From Tigriopus japonicus (lineage: Eukaryota > Arthropoda > Copepoda > Harpacticoida > Harpacticidae), in contig JAAGOF010000064.1 of NCBI GenBank assembly GCA_010645155.1, forward strand, positions 1,036,278-1,100,277: a stretch of DNA of 64,000 nt. The letters run 5' to 3'. The position numbers were made by a program, and so were the translations under genes. Position 1 is the stretch's first letter. Every line of letters starts with the position of its first letter. Below are positions 10,794 through 23,382 of the stretch, one piece after another. Below the pieces are notes generated by a model. That model was not told the origin of the DNA. It searched no databases and saw nothing but the letters and a program-made list of their open reading frames with translations.

Positions 10794-12881
10794 TCAATGC
10801 TCCAAAGGCCAGGGCGAATCACTCTGACTTTCATCCATACTCGAGGAATCGTTCTCAACCAGGTCCCGCCTCTTTAACATAGCATGTTTCATAACAGAGG
10901 TCAGATCCTTGCTCTCAGTCAGAATTTCATTTCGTGGAAGAGACGGTGTTCTTCTGAGACTTCCCCGTTGCTTGATCAATTCCTCATTGGTCACACTAAA
11001 GGATCTGACAAACTTTTGGGGTGCTGATACATTCTTTTCGGGGCTACTCTCCGGACTTTCATGGACCACCATTTCAGGCTGTTGTGGTTTCTCATGGGGT
11101 GTTGGCGGCATGGGTGGGGGTGAAGGAACCCGGGGGCAAGTTTGATCGTTGCATCTTGCCTCAAGATCCAAGAAATCATTGAACAACTGCCTAGTATTGG
11201 GCCTCAGATCTGGGTTTGAGTTCCAACACAACTGAACCAATAGCGAGATCCCGGGCACCTTATAATCGACCTCAGGATTCACTTCAGGGTGTTTCCCACT
11301 CAATACAGCCTCACACACCTGCAACAGAGAGTCGATTGCATGCTAGAATTAAGTCCAGGAGAGGATTCATAGATCCTTACCTCCTGCAGGGTCAGGCCCT
11401 CATACGGTTTCTTTCGTGTAATGATTTCCAGTAGAACTAGGCCATAGCTGTAGATATCCGATTTGGTGCATACAGCCTGTCGATTGAGAACTTCTGGTGA
11501 CATCCAAGCTGGGGTCCCTTTCACGGCACTCATGGAAATGGTACCATTGATATGACTCAGAGATTTAGCAAAGCCAAAATCACATAATTTCAACCTGTGA
11601 CTAGTCAAGTCGAGTAATAAGTTGCTGGATTTCACATCCATGTGAACAATCGGGTTGGGAAGATGATGGAGATAGAGTAATGCCAAAAGGATCTGCTTGC
11701 CAAACGAGAAGAATTCCTCTCTGCTCCATTGGTAGTTCTGCCTTTGAATGTGAGTTTGTAATGTTCCTCCCGCCATATATTCCAAAACAATGGCCATCGG
11801 TTCCGTATATCCCAACATTTGAATAATGTTAGGATGCCTTACTTGACCGAGCATGGTCAGCTCGTTGTCAAAAGCACTTTGCACCACGTCCTTATCAACG
11901 ATAGAGCACCAAATAAAAAGGTTCTTGCTTTTGAACCAATAATATTTTAATTCAATTAATACTAACTTACATTAGCATCAGGATTTTCATTGAATATCTT
12001 GACGGCCACTCGAGAGCCAAGAAGATCAGCAGAGTACACTTTGGAAAAAGTACCCGCTCCCAACTTGGAGTCGAAATCAATTGAAATGTCTCCACCAAGA
12101 TCATGAATCCCCAGTTGATGATGACTCGAGTTTTCACCGGCACCAAGAATTCGAGGCTGAAGATCACTAGGAACAAAGTCCAAATTGTTGTCCAATTCTA
12201 ATACAAGATTACCGATTTCGTCAAGACTTTGTGACATTGGCATCTTTCTCAAGGCTGGGATTCTTCTAATGGCACTTCTCGTTTCTTCCAACTACGAAAT
12301 ATTATTGGGCCATTAACATTGTTCAATGAAAGAAGCATCCGTTTCGTGATTGATCTTACCTTTGATTGCAAACGCTGAAGAATTTCGCGACTCCTAGAAG
12401 TTCGATTTTCAGGTGTTCCTGGCCTGGAACAAGATCGCGAAGTGATGAAAGATTTTGTTCCAATCACTTTCAGCGGATCCTCGTCCTGAATGGCATTATG
12501 TGAGAAACTTCGTCGCAGTTGGTGGGGATTTCCCATTGGAGATACTGTTCGAGACTTCCGTCTATCCAAAAGGGAAATTTTGGATCTACTGTTTCCACCA
12601 TTCACACTCGTAAAAGGATAAGTTCGATTAAGCACGTCGTTCACAAACTTGTTCACATGCTTCACATCTTGGTCCACTTTCACTCTTCGCGGGATCTTGG
12701 AAGAATTTGTCTTTGACTGGATCCTAGCAAGCATATTTTGGAAATACTTCTTTTCAAACGTTGACTTTTGGGGATCACCTAGAAGCCGATCTTGGCCTTG
12801 TTTGGTATAATCTCCTGGAGTTGGAACATTGCAGGATTCGTCAGAGAAAGACACTTTTTTACCTTTTGCCACAGACTTCAT
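10794..12881 (-). CDS. TKL-type (RAF/MLK-like) serine/threonine protein kinase
   Basis: Four exons, 12881–12360, 12291–11971, 11890–11381 and 11318–10794, all joined in phase 0, give 625 residues. The first 240 residues are Ser/Arg-rich and probably disordered (phosphorylation-type RRSFSH, RSCSRPGTPE). The kinase domain follows: glycine loop GAGTFSKV at about 252, VAVK lysine 272, HMDVKSSN at 364 (Met replaces the Arg of HRD), DFG at 385, GTPAWMSPEVL at about 406. GTPAWMSPE is typical of the TKL group. The last 120 residues are proline/serine-rich (PSPPPMPPTP). I cannot name the ortholog. The ATG at 12881 is the first in frame; a GTG-initiated extension is unlikely. The stop lies 53 bp from the convergent maltase stop. 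Confidence 0.85.
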
Positions 12882-14749
12882 GGTTTCCTCCTCCACCTTG
12901 CGTTAGCAATCGATAAAAAGTAAAGACACATTCAAAATAAAGAATTCATCGTGTCCACAGTGAAGAGCAGGTAAGAAAGCCACTCTAATCCTCGAAGATC
13001 ATTAGGACATGAAAAGAGCAATCTTTGGTGAAGGTGCTTCATGAATCTGAATTGGTACCGCCAGAAAGCCCCCAAGCGGACATTCAATGGGAGTAAACAC
13101 CTGCTTGATGAAATGGTCCGATTGTCCAACTCACAGAATCTTGTACAATCTTTGTCCCACTATTGGATATTGGAACCTGTCCTCCTTTGATGGAAAAACG
13201 AACACAATTTTCATGAACAAAGAAAACACCAAAATCGACCAAACTTGACGAAGAAAAGGCACGGGGAGAAAAGTGAGGGATGAAATGCGTACAGTCTCAG
13301 CGAAGTCTTCTCTTGGAATATGAATGGGGTGGAACAAGGTGTTCTGCCAAACATAAACTGATTGGTTCCTTTTCCCTCTCTTGCTTCTCTGTTCGCGTGA
13401 GCGCACTTATTGTCACAGAGCAAGAATAGGTACTTCTACCGTACGTAGAATATATAAGTAGAGAGCGAGCAAAGGATCCTTGTTCCTGTGAGAAAGGAAA
13501 TATTCCGTGTGTACACTTTCTGCAATTGTTGCTCTGAAACGGATTTGCCGGAATTCTATGGGATAGCCTTTTAAACCCTCACACGTATCAAATGTGTTGG
13601 CACAAATATACATCGCTATTAAAGCCTCTGGTGGGGGGAGATTTTAAAAGGCGGCAGAAATTGGATTTGACAGATCCGGAAATTCTTGAATCTGCAAGTT
13701 GCCTTTCAGATGTTCATCGTTGAGTGTTATGATTTAGGAATAAAAGTTTTGAATGCGTTGATCAGGCTGATTTTTCCATGACAGATTGGAGGAACAAAAC
13801 GAGTGCCCTGGTTAAAAACTGCGGCATTGTCTACAATTGTTTAAAGCAAGAATTAACCACAAAATGTTGTTGTTCCCTAGATTGGCATGATCGAATGTCA
13901 TTTGCGGGACACGAATCATAGTACACAATTGAGTTAACTCGTATTCTCCTCTTGCTGATTTACTATGTGAGTATATTGTACGAAGGGTGGGTACAGAGAC
14001 GGAGAAAAGGAAGGTGCTCTGTAATTTATGGCTTGATTGACATACAAACGACATTGGAAGATGGGTCCAGTGGGAAAAGTGGGACAATAGTCATCAGTTC
14101 TCCTCTCGGATGGCACGACAATATCATTTCGGAATAATCGAATCCGAACCAAAACCACCGTCGAGAACAAAGCTTGAGCTCTTGATAGAAAAATTCAAAA
14201 TTGGAACATTCCAATGGAGTCTCTTATGACCTATATTTTATTGCATAAGATATTCGAGTCTATTTTTGGATAGTCTAAAAGTTTACCGAACATTTTACAC
14301 AAGAAAGAAAGTTGAAATACGAAAACAGAACGAGTTTATTAGCCATCACTCAGTCATCACAAAGTCTCGATCTTTTGTATTAAGTTGTCCAGGTCGACAA
14401 CCCGCTCGTTGAACCCACCGATCCATTGCAATGTTGTGGCTTAGGAGCTTGTCTCTGTCTTGGCGAAAGAGATCTTCTAGAGATGATCGCAGAATCCAGG
14501 TTAAGAAGCCTAGCTCTCTCTCACCCACAACGACATTGCGTTTTGCTCAGTTCAGGCTTACTCAGACCCATCCAGCTGTACTGCACTATTCTAAGTCAAG
14601 AACAGCACGAGAGAAGTGACCGGTATAACATCACAAATCCAACTGAATGTACAGTAGTGACCACTGTTCAGCCGCCTCCAAACTTCACATTCATTACTCC
14701 TTCATTATTCAGTGTCTTGGCCATGAATTAGATACTTCCATGTGCTACA
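12882..14749. other. Spacer between divergent kinase and DIPK2 genes
   Basis: About 1.9 kb between two divergently transcribed genes, presumably holding both promoters. Only short frames are present and none resembles a known protein. No clear TATA box or repeat was recognised. Confidence 0.5.
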
Positions 14750-16532
14750 ATGTTGCGAAAGAGTCGGGTGATTCTTGTGGCCATTTGCTTGATAGCTGCG
14801 AGCTTATTTGTCGTTAGAAATTTGAGCCAGAACAGTCAAAAACTAGGGGCACTCGATCCAAAGGCCAGTTCTGATGCGGTCAGTCCAATTCGTATCAAGC
14901 TTGATCGTGGTCTTCTGACTGAAGCTGAATTATCGAGCTTGACTCAAATCGAAAATTGTCCCGTGTGTTTTGGCGAGGATATGTGCTCGGAACTTATTGG
15001 ACCCGAATTGGTGGTCAGGAACGTTCTTTATACTCCCGAGGATGTTCTTCCTCCAGTATATCAAGTCTACAAAGGCTTGGATGTCAAGTATTGGATCCGA
15101 CCACCCTCTTCCAATGGCCATGTCAGCACCTCACTGGCCAGTTTGGATAAGGCCGTATGTCAAAATGCTTCGGTTTTTACAGAGGGTAAGTCGAGGACTT
15201 TTTTGTCTTTTTTTCTCATGCATGTGGAACAAAACTAATGTCCCATTATGTGCTTTGTAGGAGAATCCGGAGCCAAGAACTGTCATGTTGGCTTGACGGC
15301 GCCCAACAGTTTCCTGTATTCATTTATAATGAATGAGAAATCGCTTCGTAACTTGTACAAAACTCATTTGGCATCGCGTGATTGGGTTCCCATGACGGCG
15401 TGCCCATCTTATAAGCTTATGGACGGCTTGGTTCAAAGTTTTGATGAAAACCGAGACCACACTTTGACGGCCAAAGAGAAGGCCATGCTCATCACATCCA
15501 TTTCGACCAATCCAGATTTAGTGGCCTACAAACTCATCGTCAACCAGCAGATCCGGATTCCTCATTTAAACCTTTATGGATCATGCGGAAGGGTCACTCT
15601 TATTGAAAGCGAATTTCGGCCTTTATCAAAGTTCTTGGACCATTCCTTGGAGTTGCGCAAAGGATTGGGTAAATTTTTGGCTAATGAATGCAAAATCGTT
15701 TTTTATTCGTGGTCTATTTCCAGCGGCCCAACTTCTCACCATGATCGACACCTTCCTCAACGAAGATCCAAATTGGGTCCTTTTCATGACCGAAATCACC
15801 ATGGACAATTTGGTGGTGACAAAGAGTGGCGAGGTGGCCTTTATGGATTTCTCCAGGCTGATGTTCATTGATCGCGACTTTTTGGACGACGACTTCAAAA
15901 ATGAGAGGAAGAAATGCGATTTCGATTGCTTGGACACCTTTCATTCGGCATTACTCCAGTCCGAGGAGACAACTCCATGTTACCAAATTAGGCCTTATCT
16001 CGAGTTCATGTATGCACTCGTTTGTCGCAATATTCTAAGTGATGCCGATATCGATCGCAAATCTAGATCCAAGCAAGATCAGCGGGGACTCTTGCATAAC
16101 GTTCATGCTAATGAGGAGGATCAGGAAATCAAAAGTTTGATTCGAGAGTGTGTGGATGAAACTGAACTCGGAGGTCGAGTTACGGCATTCATGAACCTCC
16201 AGGAGCTCATGCAAATCGTGTTCAAGGACGACGACATTGACGACGAGAGTGACGACCGAGTTGATGACCAAGGCGATTATGACGAAGGCAACGTAGTTCA
16301 CATCAAAGAGGTTGATAATGTGGGTGAATCAGAGCCCAAGACGCTCGTTTTGGACGAGAATAATGTTCTCAACATCGAAGAGATTGAAAATGTTGACCAA
16401 GTAAATTCCAAGACGACCAGTTTGAATGAGGACGAGAAAGACATCGAATCCGAGAAACAGGAGCTTGAACACGCTGATCCTGTGGAGCCCATTCAATATA
16501 CTCCGCCTCCCGGCGAAATTAACATTGCTTGA
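14750..16532 (+). CDS. DIPK2-like divergent protein kinase-fold protein (DIA1/HASF family)
   Basis: Exons 14750–15185, 15261–15668 and 15724–16532 (introns of 75 and 55 bp) encode 550 residues. Residues 5–22 are a hydrophobic signal anchor, so the product should enter the Golgi/secretory route like DIPK2A. Family features in order: CPVCFGEDMC, ACPSYKLMDGLV, LYGSCGRV, the active-site-like MTEITMDNLVV, and VAFMDFSRL (DFG-equivalent Asp). By rough alignment with DIPK2A from memory, the ATP lysine position reads WIRPP (Arg) and the catalytic Asp position is Glu, so activity is doubtful. The last 110 residues are an acidic tail (about DDDIDDESDDRVDD onward) that looks like an addition to the family. 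Its gene ends tail to tail with the BTB gene. Confidence 0.85.
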
Positions 16533-16625
16533 CGGACTCGATGCTAATGTTGCAAAGTAATCTAATGAATTGTTTCCTTAGGCTGTGACCGGATCTGCTT
16601 TAATCAAGACCCTTTTAACCAGATC

Positions 16626-16631
16626 AATAAA
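16626..16631 (+). terminator. Poly(A) signal of the DIPK2-like gene
   Basis: AATAAA 94 bp after the stop codon; the only close match downstream. Confidence 0.7.
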
Positions 16632-16645
16632 TGTTCAATTCTTCC

Positions 16646-16651
16646 TTTATT
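16646..16651 (-). terminator. Poly(A) signal of the BTB zinc-finger gene
   Basis: AATAAA on the minus strand (TTTATT on plus), 165 bp after the BTB gene stop. It lies only 14 bp beyond the opposing signal at 16626, so the two 3' ends should overlap. Confidence 0.6.
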
Positions 16652-16815
16652 TCACGTAAAAGGCACATTATTCAAAACCGATATCATTATCATAGAAAAA
16701 AGTGTTGTTTCACGGCCATGACATGACTGGGACTTCGGCTGTACGTCAACCAACACAACTTGTTCCTCAAAAACTTGAATATTTTTGTCAAAAATACAAG
16801 AAACTTTTGAGAGTT

Positions 16816-19293
16816 CTACAAGGAAGTTGGAAGAAATCTCTTGGACGGGCCAGCTCCGGTTTGGAGGGGTCGCGATTTTCGATCATCTGCCAAAAAGTGC
16901 TTGTCTAAAATTGAATGACAGGTGTGAAGCTCTTTGACGATGCGACTGGGAAAACTCTCCTCGCATTTCTGACAAGTAAACTGAAATCCTCTAGAATTGG
17001 CTCCGTTGGAGACAACTGTGGCAGGGCTGGTCCGTTTTTTATTGGGTGAAGAAGTTGGTGACGATTTAGAGGTGGTTTTTCCTTTCTTTTTTCGAAATAT
17101 TTTAAGCTGACTCTCGGGCCATTCACCACTCGTCTCAGGTACAATTCCATCCTTGGCCATGATATTACGGATGCCGTCGTGGACACAAGCAATGTGAAGT
17201 TGCATGGCTTTGGCATTGGGTTTTTTCACGAACTTACTTTTGCATGGATCACCATTGGGTAACGGTTCCATACAAGCAAACGAATGGATCGTCTCCCGCC
17301 ATTCAGGGTCCTTGTATCGGCAATCAAGTCGCGAGCTTAAATTGGAATTAGATCTTTTCAAACAAAAAAGAGCTTAGTGTAGTTTGAGACTTACTAGTAG
17401 TGAGAAATAGCGTAATGACGGGTCAATTCACTCATTTGGTGGAAACGAGTAGGACATAATTGGCAGTTAACTTCGTTCCTCTTGGGTTTGTGTTTCTTCA
17501 CAGGTGGGTTCTGTTTCAAAGGTTTCTTATTTAAAGGTTGTTCACGTTTCTGGGCTTGAACAAGCTTTTTCGTCATGGCCTTTTCAAGTCCCTCGTGCAT
17601 GATTCCAATATGAAGCGCATAAGCCTCAGAGTCCACAATCATAAACTGACAGTCGGGTTCATCGCAAATAGCTGGATAAACTTTAGGTGCTTGCCTGTCA
17701 AAGAACTCCCGGAAATGCGTTAAAAGTTGATGTTTCTTTCGTTGATCATCTTGCAAGAATGGGTTGTCTCTGTTAGGACAAAATTTGCACTGATATTCAA
17801 TGGTTTCAGTGGTTGGTCGCGTTTCCTTATTCTGCATGGTACAAACGTGATTTTTCAAGTCTTTCTCATCCAAAACTATTTTACTACAACGTAAACATTT
17901 GCGAGAGGGTGAATTCAAATCTGGACATTGGGATTTACCACTGAGTAATTCGGGTTTGGTCAGATCACTCAATGTGTAGTTAAGAAGAAAGCTGGGCGTA
18001 CTTTGCTCCCAATGCGATACTAGATGCGTGATCAAATCGGAGCGAGATTGGGAAATTGAGAAATGATCGCAGTAATCGCACTCATAATTGCCTTGGGCCT
18101 TGGTGGGGATTTCTTTCCGCAAGATATCGTCCATCTCCGGATGTCGCACTAAGTGGAAAACGCTCATTGGTCGTCGGCATTGTGGTACAAAACATTGGCT
18201 TGAGTTTTCACACAATGCAAACAAGGTTTCTGGTTGCTCAATCGACAAAGGATCCTTCGGAATACTTTGGGACGCAGGGGCACTCTGGGTCTTTCTTTTC
18301 CGCCATGCCAATTGGGATTGATTGGATTCCCCGGCTAAAACATGTTTTGTCACCGATTCCATAAGACTGGTCCATTTGGCGTTACAAGCATCTACGTGAG
18401 AAGCCACACGGTCTCGGACGCTTTCAGCCTTCGATCCCATAATAATTTCGGTCTAAAGAAAGTGATCTGATGAGCCCAAGTTTGTCAAACGAACTTCAAT
18501 ATTCGCCATATTTACCTTACAACCCCCACAGACTACGGGAGAAGTTAGATGTCCTCGGGCAAAAAGTTGAGACATCCAGGAACAAAACGATTCACGAGTT
18601 TGGGCCATGTGCCGTCTGAAAAAGATGGACTTGAAATGATCCCATTTAAAACACAAAATAAAAGCCGGCATTGCAACGTACTCTAAATGCTGTCGAGCTG
18701 AATTAGCACTAGTCAGGGTCTCCAAACACGTTTCGCAGTGGAATATCAAATCTCGGGGATGTAGATTTTGTCGCTTGTCTATCCTATGCCATTCCACACA
18801 ATCATCTTGAACCTTTAATGCCAGATTCATGTAATCAAATTCCTTTGAACGTTTCCTTTTTTAAGTCCCATATCATACTAACTTGCAGCAATTTCAACCA
18901 GTCTCGGATCTCCTGGGTCAATTCAGGCGGAATCTGAACGCGTCCCATGTGAAGGAACCGCAAAATGGCCGCCGTCACTTCCGGTGAGGTGTCCCAAAAC
19001 ATAGCTTGATCCAATTCTCGGTCGATGAGCTGAGCCAGCCACCGGGAATGAGCCGAAAGAATGGCACCCGAAGCGCGGAACGATCCGCCCGATCGACATC
19101 GAATCCGCGTGTCTAACCCGGGCCAACCGTCCTCGAGCCAACTACTAGACGACTGACAGGATTCCGTCAAGGACCGAGTGGCGGGTGGGTTTGTGGTTTG
19201 TGGCGGGTCTTGGCGATCGGGGACGGCTTTTCGCCAGGCATCATGCCAGTTGGTGAATCCGCGCGTTATCGATAATATCGAGCCGCATGACAT
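16816..19293 (-). CDS. BTB domain C2H2-type zinc-finger protein
   Basis: Five exons join in frame: 19293–18883, 18842–18682, 18615–18516, 18452–17395 and 17335–16816, giving 749 residues. Introns are 40, 66, 63 and 59 bp. Residues about 56–137 form a BTB-like dimerisation domain (FRASGAILSAHSRWLAQLI, then ILRFLHMGRVQIP). Several Cys/His clusters follow: CETC with HLE-RH, CGGC with H..C, CDYC, CLRC, CKFC, CDEPDC with H..H, CQLC with HYAISH, and near the end CQKCEESF. Such proteins usually bind DNA and recruit cofactors in the nucleus. Linkers are Lys-rich. The fourth junction uses donor GTAAGT at 17394; the nearest acceptor would make a stop, so I chose the one at 17336. The 40-bp intron is unusually short. 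Confidence 0.8.
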
Positions 19294-19534
19294 GACGAAG
19301 GGATTGAGATCTGTGAAGGCAAAACTCGCTTGATGGGTGGATGTTGTTAAAAATTAACGATGATGATGATGATGTGTACTCTTTAGTTAAGAAGAATTTT
19401 GTCAGTGTCCTGTCCTGTCCATGCCGTCCTTCTGATCATATGTAGGTGTTTTGAGAAAACAGCTGAGAACTTCATAGATAAACCTACGCAAGACATAGAT
19501 TGATTCTTTCAAAGGTATTCATGAATCTGGCTGT

Positions 19535-19808
19535 AATGGATGAGTGTAATCGAACGAATTCAGCTGGGGATTCTGGGGCCAAAATGGCTAGGGATGGGTC
19601 AGAACTAGGTTTGGAGATTTCATAGTTTTAGTTTGCTACGCGAGGAAAAAACCGTATTTCAATTGATTGTAAAAATGAAAAAAGAAAACAAATTGGGCTC
19701 ACAAATTTTGATTAAGTTTTATGGAGGGTGAGTCTCGACCCTGACGCATCCCTAGCCAATTTGGCCCCAGAATCCCCAGCTGAATTCGTTCGATTACACT
19801 CATCCATT
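19535..19808. mobile_element. MITE with 65-bp terminal inverted repeats
   Basis: Arms 19535–19603 and 19740–19808 are almost perfect reverse complements starting AATGGATGAGTGTAATCG. The core of about 135 bp is noncoding. A related half-arm (CCAAAATGGCTAAAGATGGG) recurs at about 20077. I could not settle the target duplication; TA is possible. Confidence 0.75.
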
Positions 19809-19858
19809 GTATTCTTATCTTGAGCGGTATTGTTTTATCCAAATTTGTCACATGAAGC

Positions 19859-20071
19859 TAGGGATGGGTGACACCGACATTTTTGACATCGACACCAACA
19901 CCGGCTGTTTCAAGTGTTTTTGTTGTAATTTCTTCGTATTTTTAAAAAATCACGCAACCTTGTAGGTGTCGACCGTGTCAACACGAAAGGCCGGTGTCGA
20001 CACTGACACCGAAAGTTAGAAAAGGCGGTGTCGGTGTCGACACCTCGACACCGACTTCTCGCCCACCCTTA
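19859..20071. mobile_element. hAT-like MITE rich in GGTGTCGACACC words
   Basis: The outer ends TAGGGATGGG and (complement) TAAGGGTGGG are inverted, and the interior has many GACACCGACA and TGTCGGTGTC words able to fold back. No clear target duplication is seen (CATGAAGC against CATCCAAA). Confidence 0.55.
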
Positions 20072-21605
20072 CATCCAAAATGGCTAAAGATGGGTCAGAG
20101 TCAAGACTAACCCTTCAAATAATCAATTAGAATCCTTGAGCCTAATTCTCATTAGAATTTAAAAAACTACTTTAAAAGACTTTAAAAAATCGTGTTTCAC
20201 AAAGTGAATCAGGTTTACCAAAACATAACACATATGCACAGTTATTATTGCCAATTAGCTTTTTGTACATGCCGAAGATTGTTATTTCCAATATTTGTCT
20301 AACATGCAAATTATCTAAGGGTATATTAGCAAGGAGAATGTAAAGTTGGATGTAGACTTTTGTTAATCATGATCATATGCAAATGATTAATAAAGCATTC
20401 AAGACTCTCCTTTTGTTTTGAAATTCTTCACTAAAGTACGCTCAGAGGGTAGTAGTAGTAGTAGAATGGAATATATTTCAGATTTTCTCAACATCGACTA
20501 ATGGAGGGCCCTAGCCAAATGGCTACTCTAGACTCAAATAAAATCTATAGTCAGAAAGGGTAAAAAAGAAAAGATATTATGTATGCAGTACTGTACACTG
20601 TATGAGAACTTGTGGATCCATAAGCTTCGAAGGATATTGAGAATTGATTGGTAGCCGGTTTCTTTTAGAATGGAGAGTTCTTTGCCAGTTTTCTGGCTAC
20701 CACTTTCGCCGTCCGAAGGGAGGAGGCACCGCGAAGCTCAGGAGATGTATCTCACATGAGGTTTATGTTCCTGGTGACTGATCCCACCCCCAAGTGTAAC
20801 AGCTTAGTGTGTAGAAACGGATTATTTTGCAAGAAAGTAACTTTATTTCTTGTGAGAATCTTACAGACAAGCCTAGAATAATTTACACATCCAAAAGATT
20901 GCAAAAACCCAACCCTAATCAACAAAATGCAGCTTCATGAATGAACATTTTCTTAGGTCACCTTGTAAAGGAGTAGGACATTCTCCTGAATTCAATGCCA
21001 TGATTTACACTTAAAGCGGTTCTAGTTCAGCAATTTGGGGTTTTAAGGCTCAATGTGAACGTAAAAAGAAACAAAAGGGTTGTATTAATAAAAGAACCTG
21101 TTAAAGTTTTATCCCATTGCCTTCCAATTACCATGTAAAGACTGCCAAGAAACAATTTCTTCAGGCTTGAATTATTGTTAACACTGTAGCAACTTAGGTT
21201 TAAACACAATAGGTCAGATGTTTTGTGTATTCCAAGGTGTGCTAGCAAAGTTGACTTCAAGGCAACTTCAAGGCAGTTTCAGCCGTTTTGTTGATAGCAT
21301 AAGCTTTCTTGAATCAGAAGTACACCCAGCAACTCATGAAAAAGAGAAGTGTACCACTGGTGCCAAGGTGCAACTAGTAGATACCTCAACAACAATCCAA
21401 CGCTAGTCATATGTTTAGCATGCACAAACATGTGCTAGTTCCATTGACTTCAAGTAAACTTCTAGCAAGCTGGGTCGCTATTAGGGCTTAGCATCAGGTT
21501 TAATTGATGAGAGGTTCTCCGAGAAGCACGCCTAGAGAGGAGCATACCAACGTTGTGGAAGCACTCCCATTTGAATACTTCAACGCTGATCAATCGAACT
21601 GCAAG
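20072..21605. other. AT-rich spacer
   Basis: No supported gene. It contains a short TAG microsatellite at about 20450–20465 and a fragment of the 19535 MITE arm at its left edge. Frames here are short and unlike known proteins. Confidence 0.4.
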
Positions 21606-22244
21606 TCTAGCTTAGAAAACCACCCCGCAATGCTAAGTGCAACCTCGCATGATTGAGGTTAGGTGGTAAAAACAAACGTACCGTGAATTTCCCTGTGAGG
21701 CAGTTTTTCGTCTTGCATGACTTTCGAGTGATGGCACCTCAGCCAAGTAACTTATTTCGGCAGTCTTGCACAATCGTTTCGACAATTCTTGCATACCGTG
21801 ACGGTAGGCTCTGCAATTGTCAGTGTCTCGGAAGAAAAGAATAGGTTTCAGCGCTCTTAAGAAGCAAGTAGGAGAAGTAATCAATCAACTTTTCAAAAAC
21901 TCGCCTAAGCTAACGGTCACAACATATGGTCCCAAAGCCTAGCCCTGCAGGGCCTTAAGCCTAATCCTAAAACTGTGTTGCAACATACACTTTGCATATT
22001 TATCTATGCCGAGACACTAAGAATCCGTGTGCCAACTTGGACTTCTAGGTCCAAGAGCGTACCGGCCCGTCCTTAAGACTGCCTGGAGTTTGGTGATTCC
22101 CCGTGATTCCCGTTTAGAGAATCAAGCTGTAGCAACCACATGCTTTTATTGCAAACACAAAACATTCGCTACGTTTGTTTTTACCACGCAACCTCGCTCA
22201 CGTGAGGTTGCACTTAGCATTGCGGGGTGGTTTTCTAAGCTAGA
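21606..22244. mobile_element. Mutator-like element with long inverted repeats
   Basis: Arms of about 80 bp (21606–21682 and about 22163–22244) start TCTAGCTTAGAAAACCACCC. The element is flanked by a perfect 9-bp duplication AACTGCAAG (21597–21605 and 22245–22253). Long terminal repeats with 9-bp duplications are the mark of Mutator-like elements. The 639-bp element has no transposase; frames inside it are short. Confidence 0.85.
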
Positions 22245-22253
22245 AACTGCAAG

Positions 22254-23382
22254 CGAACTTCCTTCCAGTGTTTCCTTAAATTAGCTGCCAAAATTTGCAT
22301 GCTGCTGTGAGATCAATCAATGTTTTGAGTTGAATGGAGTAATATGAAATAAAGAAGGAGAAATGTGGAAGAGCTGAATCAGCGGGCAATTAGCGTTTCG
22401 AGAGGATGAATTTACGATCATAGATGTAGAGGCACTTCTAGGTTGGAATGAGAGACTTACTTTCCAAAATGGCAGCTGTCTCAACAAAACCAGCCAATTG
22501 AACTACGAAGTGTACTAACAAGTACACTTTCTAGAGTTGCCATCAAAACATATGCTCACACCATTTACTTGAACTGGACGATTCATATTGCGTTTGGCAC
22601 GATTTGTCAAAATTGCACCCAACAAACTATCAGAGTGCCACAAGTTCAAATTGAATTAGTAAATGAAATCACTGAATGCGATTTGGTTGGGTTGCAGAAA
22701 TCTTCAAAGGAGCTGTGTTTATAAAGTTAATGAAAAGTTTACTCTCAAGTAGACTTTGTAGCATACCTTCAAGTAAACTAGCAAGCATTCCAAGACCAAT
22801 ACAACCAAAACATATGACCTAATGTCTCTTCAACAAAAAAAAAGAAAACTGACACTGAAACATCAACTAATTAATAAGTTACTGTCATAGTATTTCAGGA
22901 CAAAAATGTGTGTCATTATAAATTTTAATTGGCATTTCTCAAGTATTAAAATGGCAAGTGAAAAAAAAACCATAAACATAACAGTTTTCAAACAAAGTAG
23001 GAAAACCATCACTTGCCTAATATGCTGATGTTTCAAAAGAAAAGATAATGAAAAAAATCAAACCCACTTAAGCATATAAATGAGGATAAATCAAATTCAT
23101 TTTTGGCAAAAGGGTCTCAGTCAATAAAATTTTGCCAAAAAGTGCAAAAAAGTAAATTTTGATTAATCCCTATAATTTTGAAGCCCATTGAATTCAATTA
23201 ATTTATCAAACAATGTAATTGTGGTGAATTAGATTGCTTGAGGAAGTAATTTTGATTTTAACTTAGTACATTTCATCAAGTAATTTACCCAACCTGATTG
23301 GAATTGACAATTTATCCCTCTCAGAAATTATTTAAATTATTTTCTTGAATATTTGTCTGCCTAATTTGGATTATTTTTTTGC
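22254..23382. other. AT-rich spacer
   Basis: No gene, RNA or element with recognisable ends. Words such as CTTCAAGTAAACT recur around 21450 and 22770 and may be traces of an older repeat. Confidence 0.35.

Noticed and set aside
16035..16492. Antisense frames of 60–90 codons over the DIPK2 acidic tail
   Set aside because: Shadows of the acidic-rich codons on the other strand.
21633..21884. 83-codon minus-strand frame inside the Mutator-like element
   Set aside because: No similarity to MULE transposase motifs and too short for the family.
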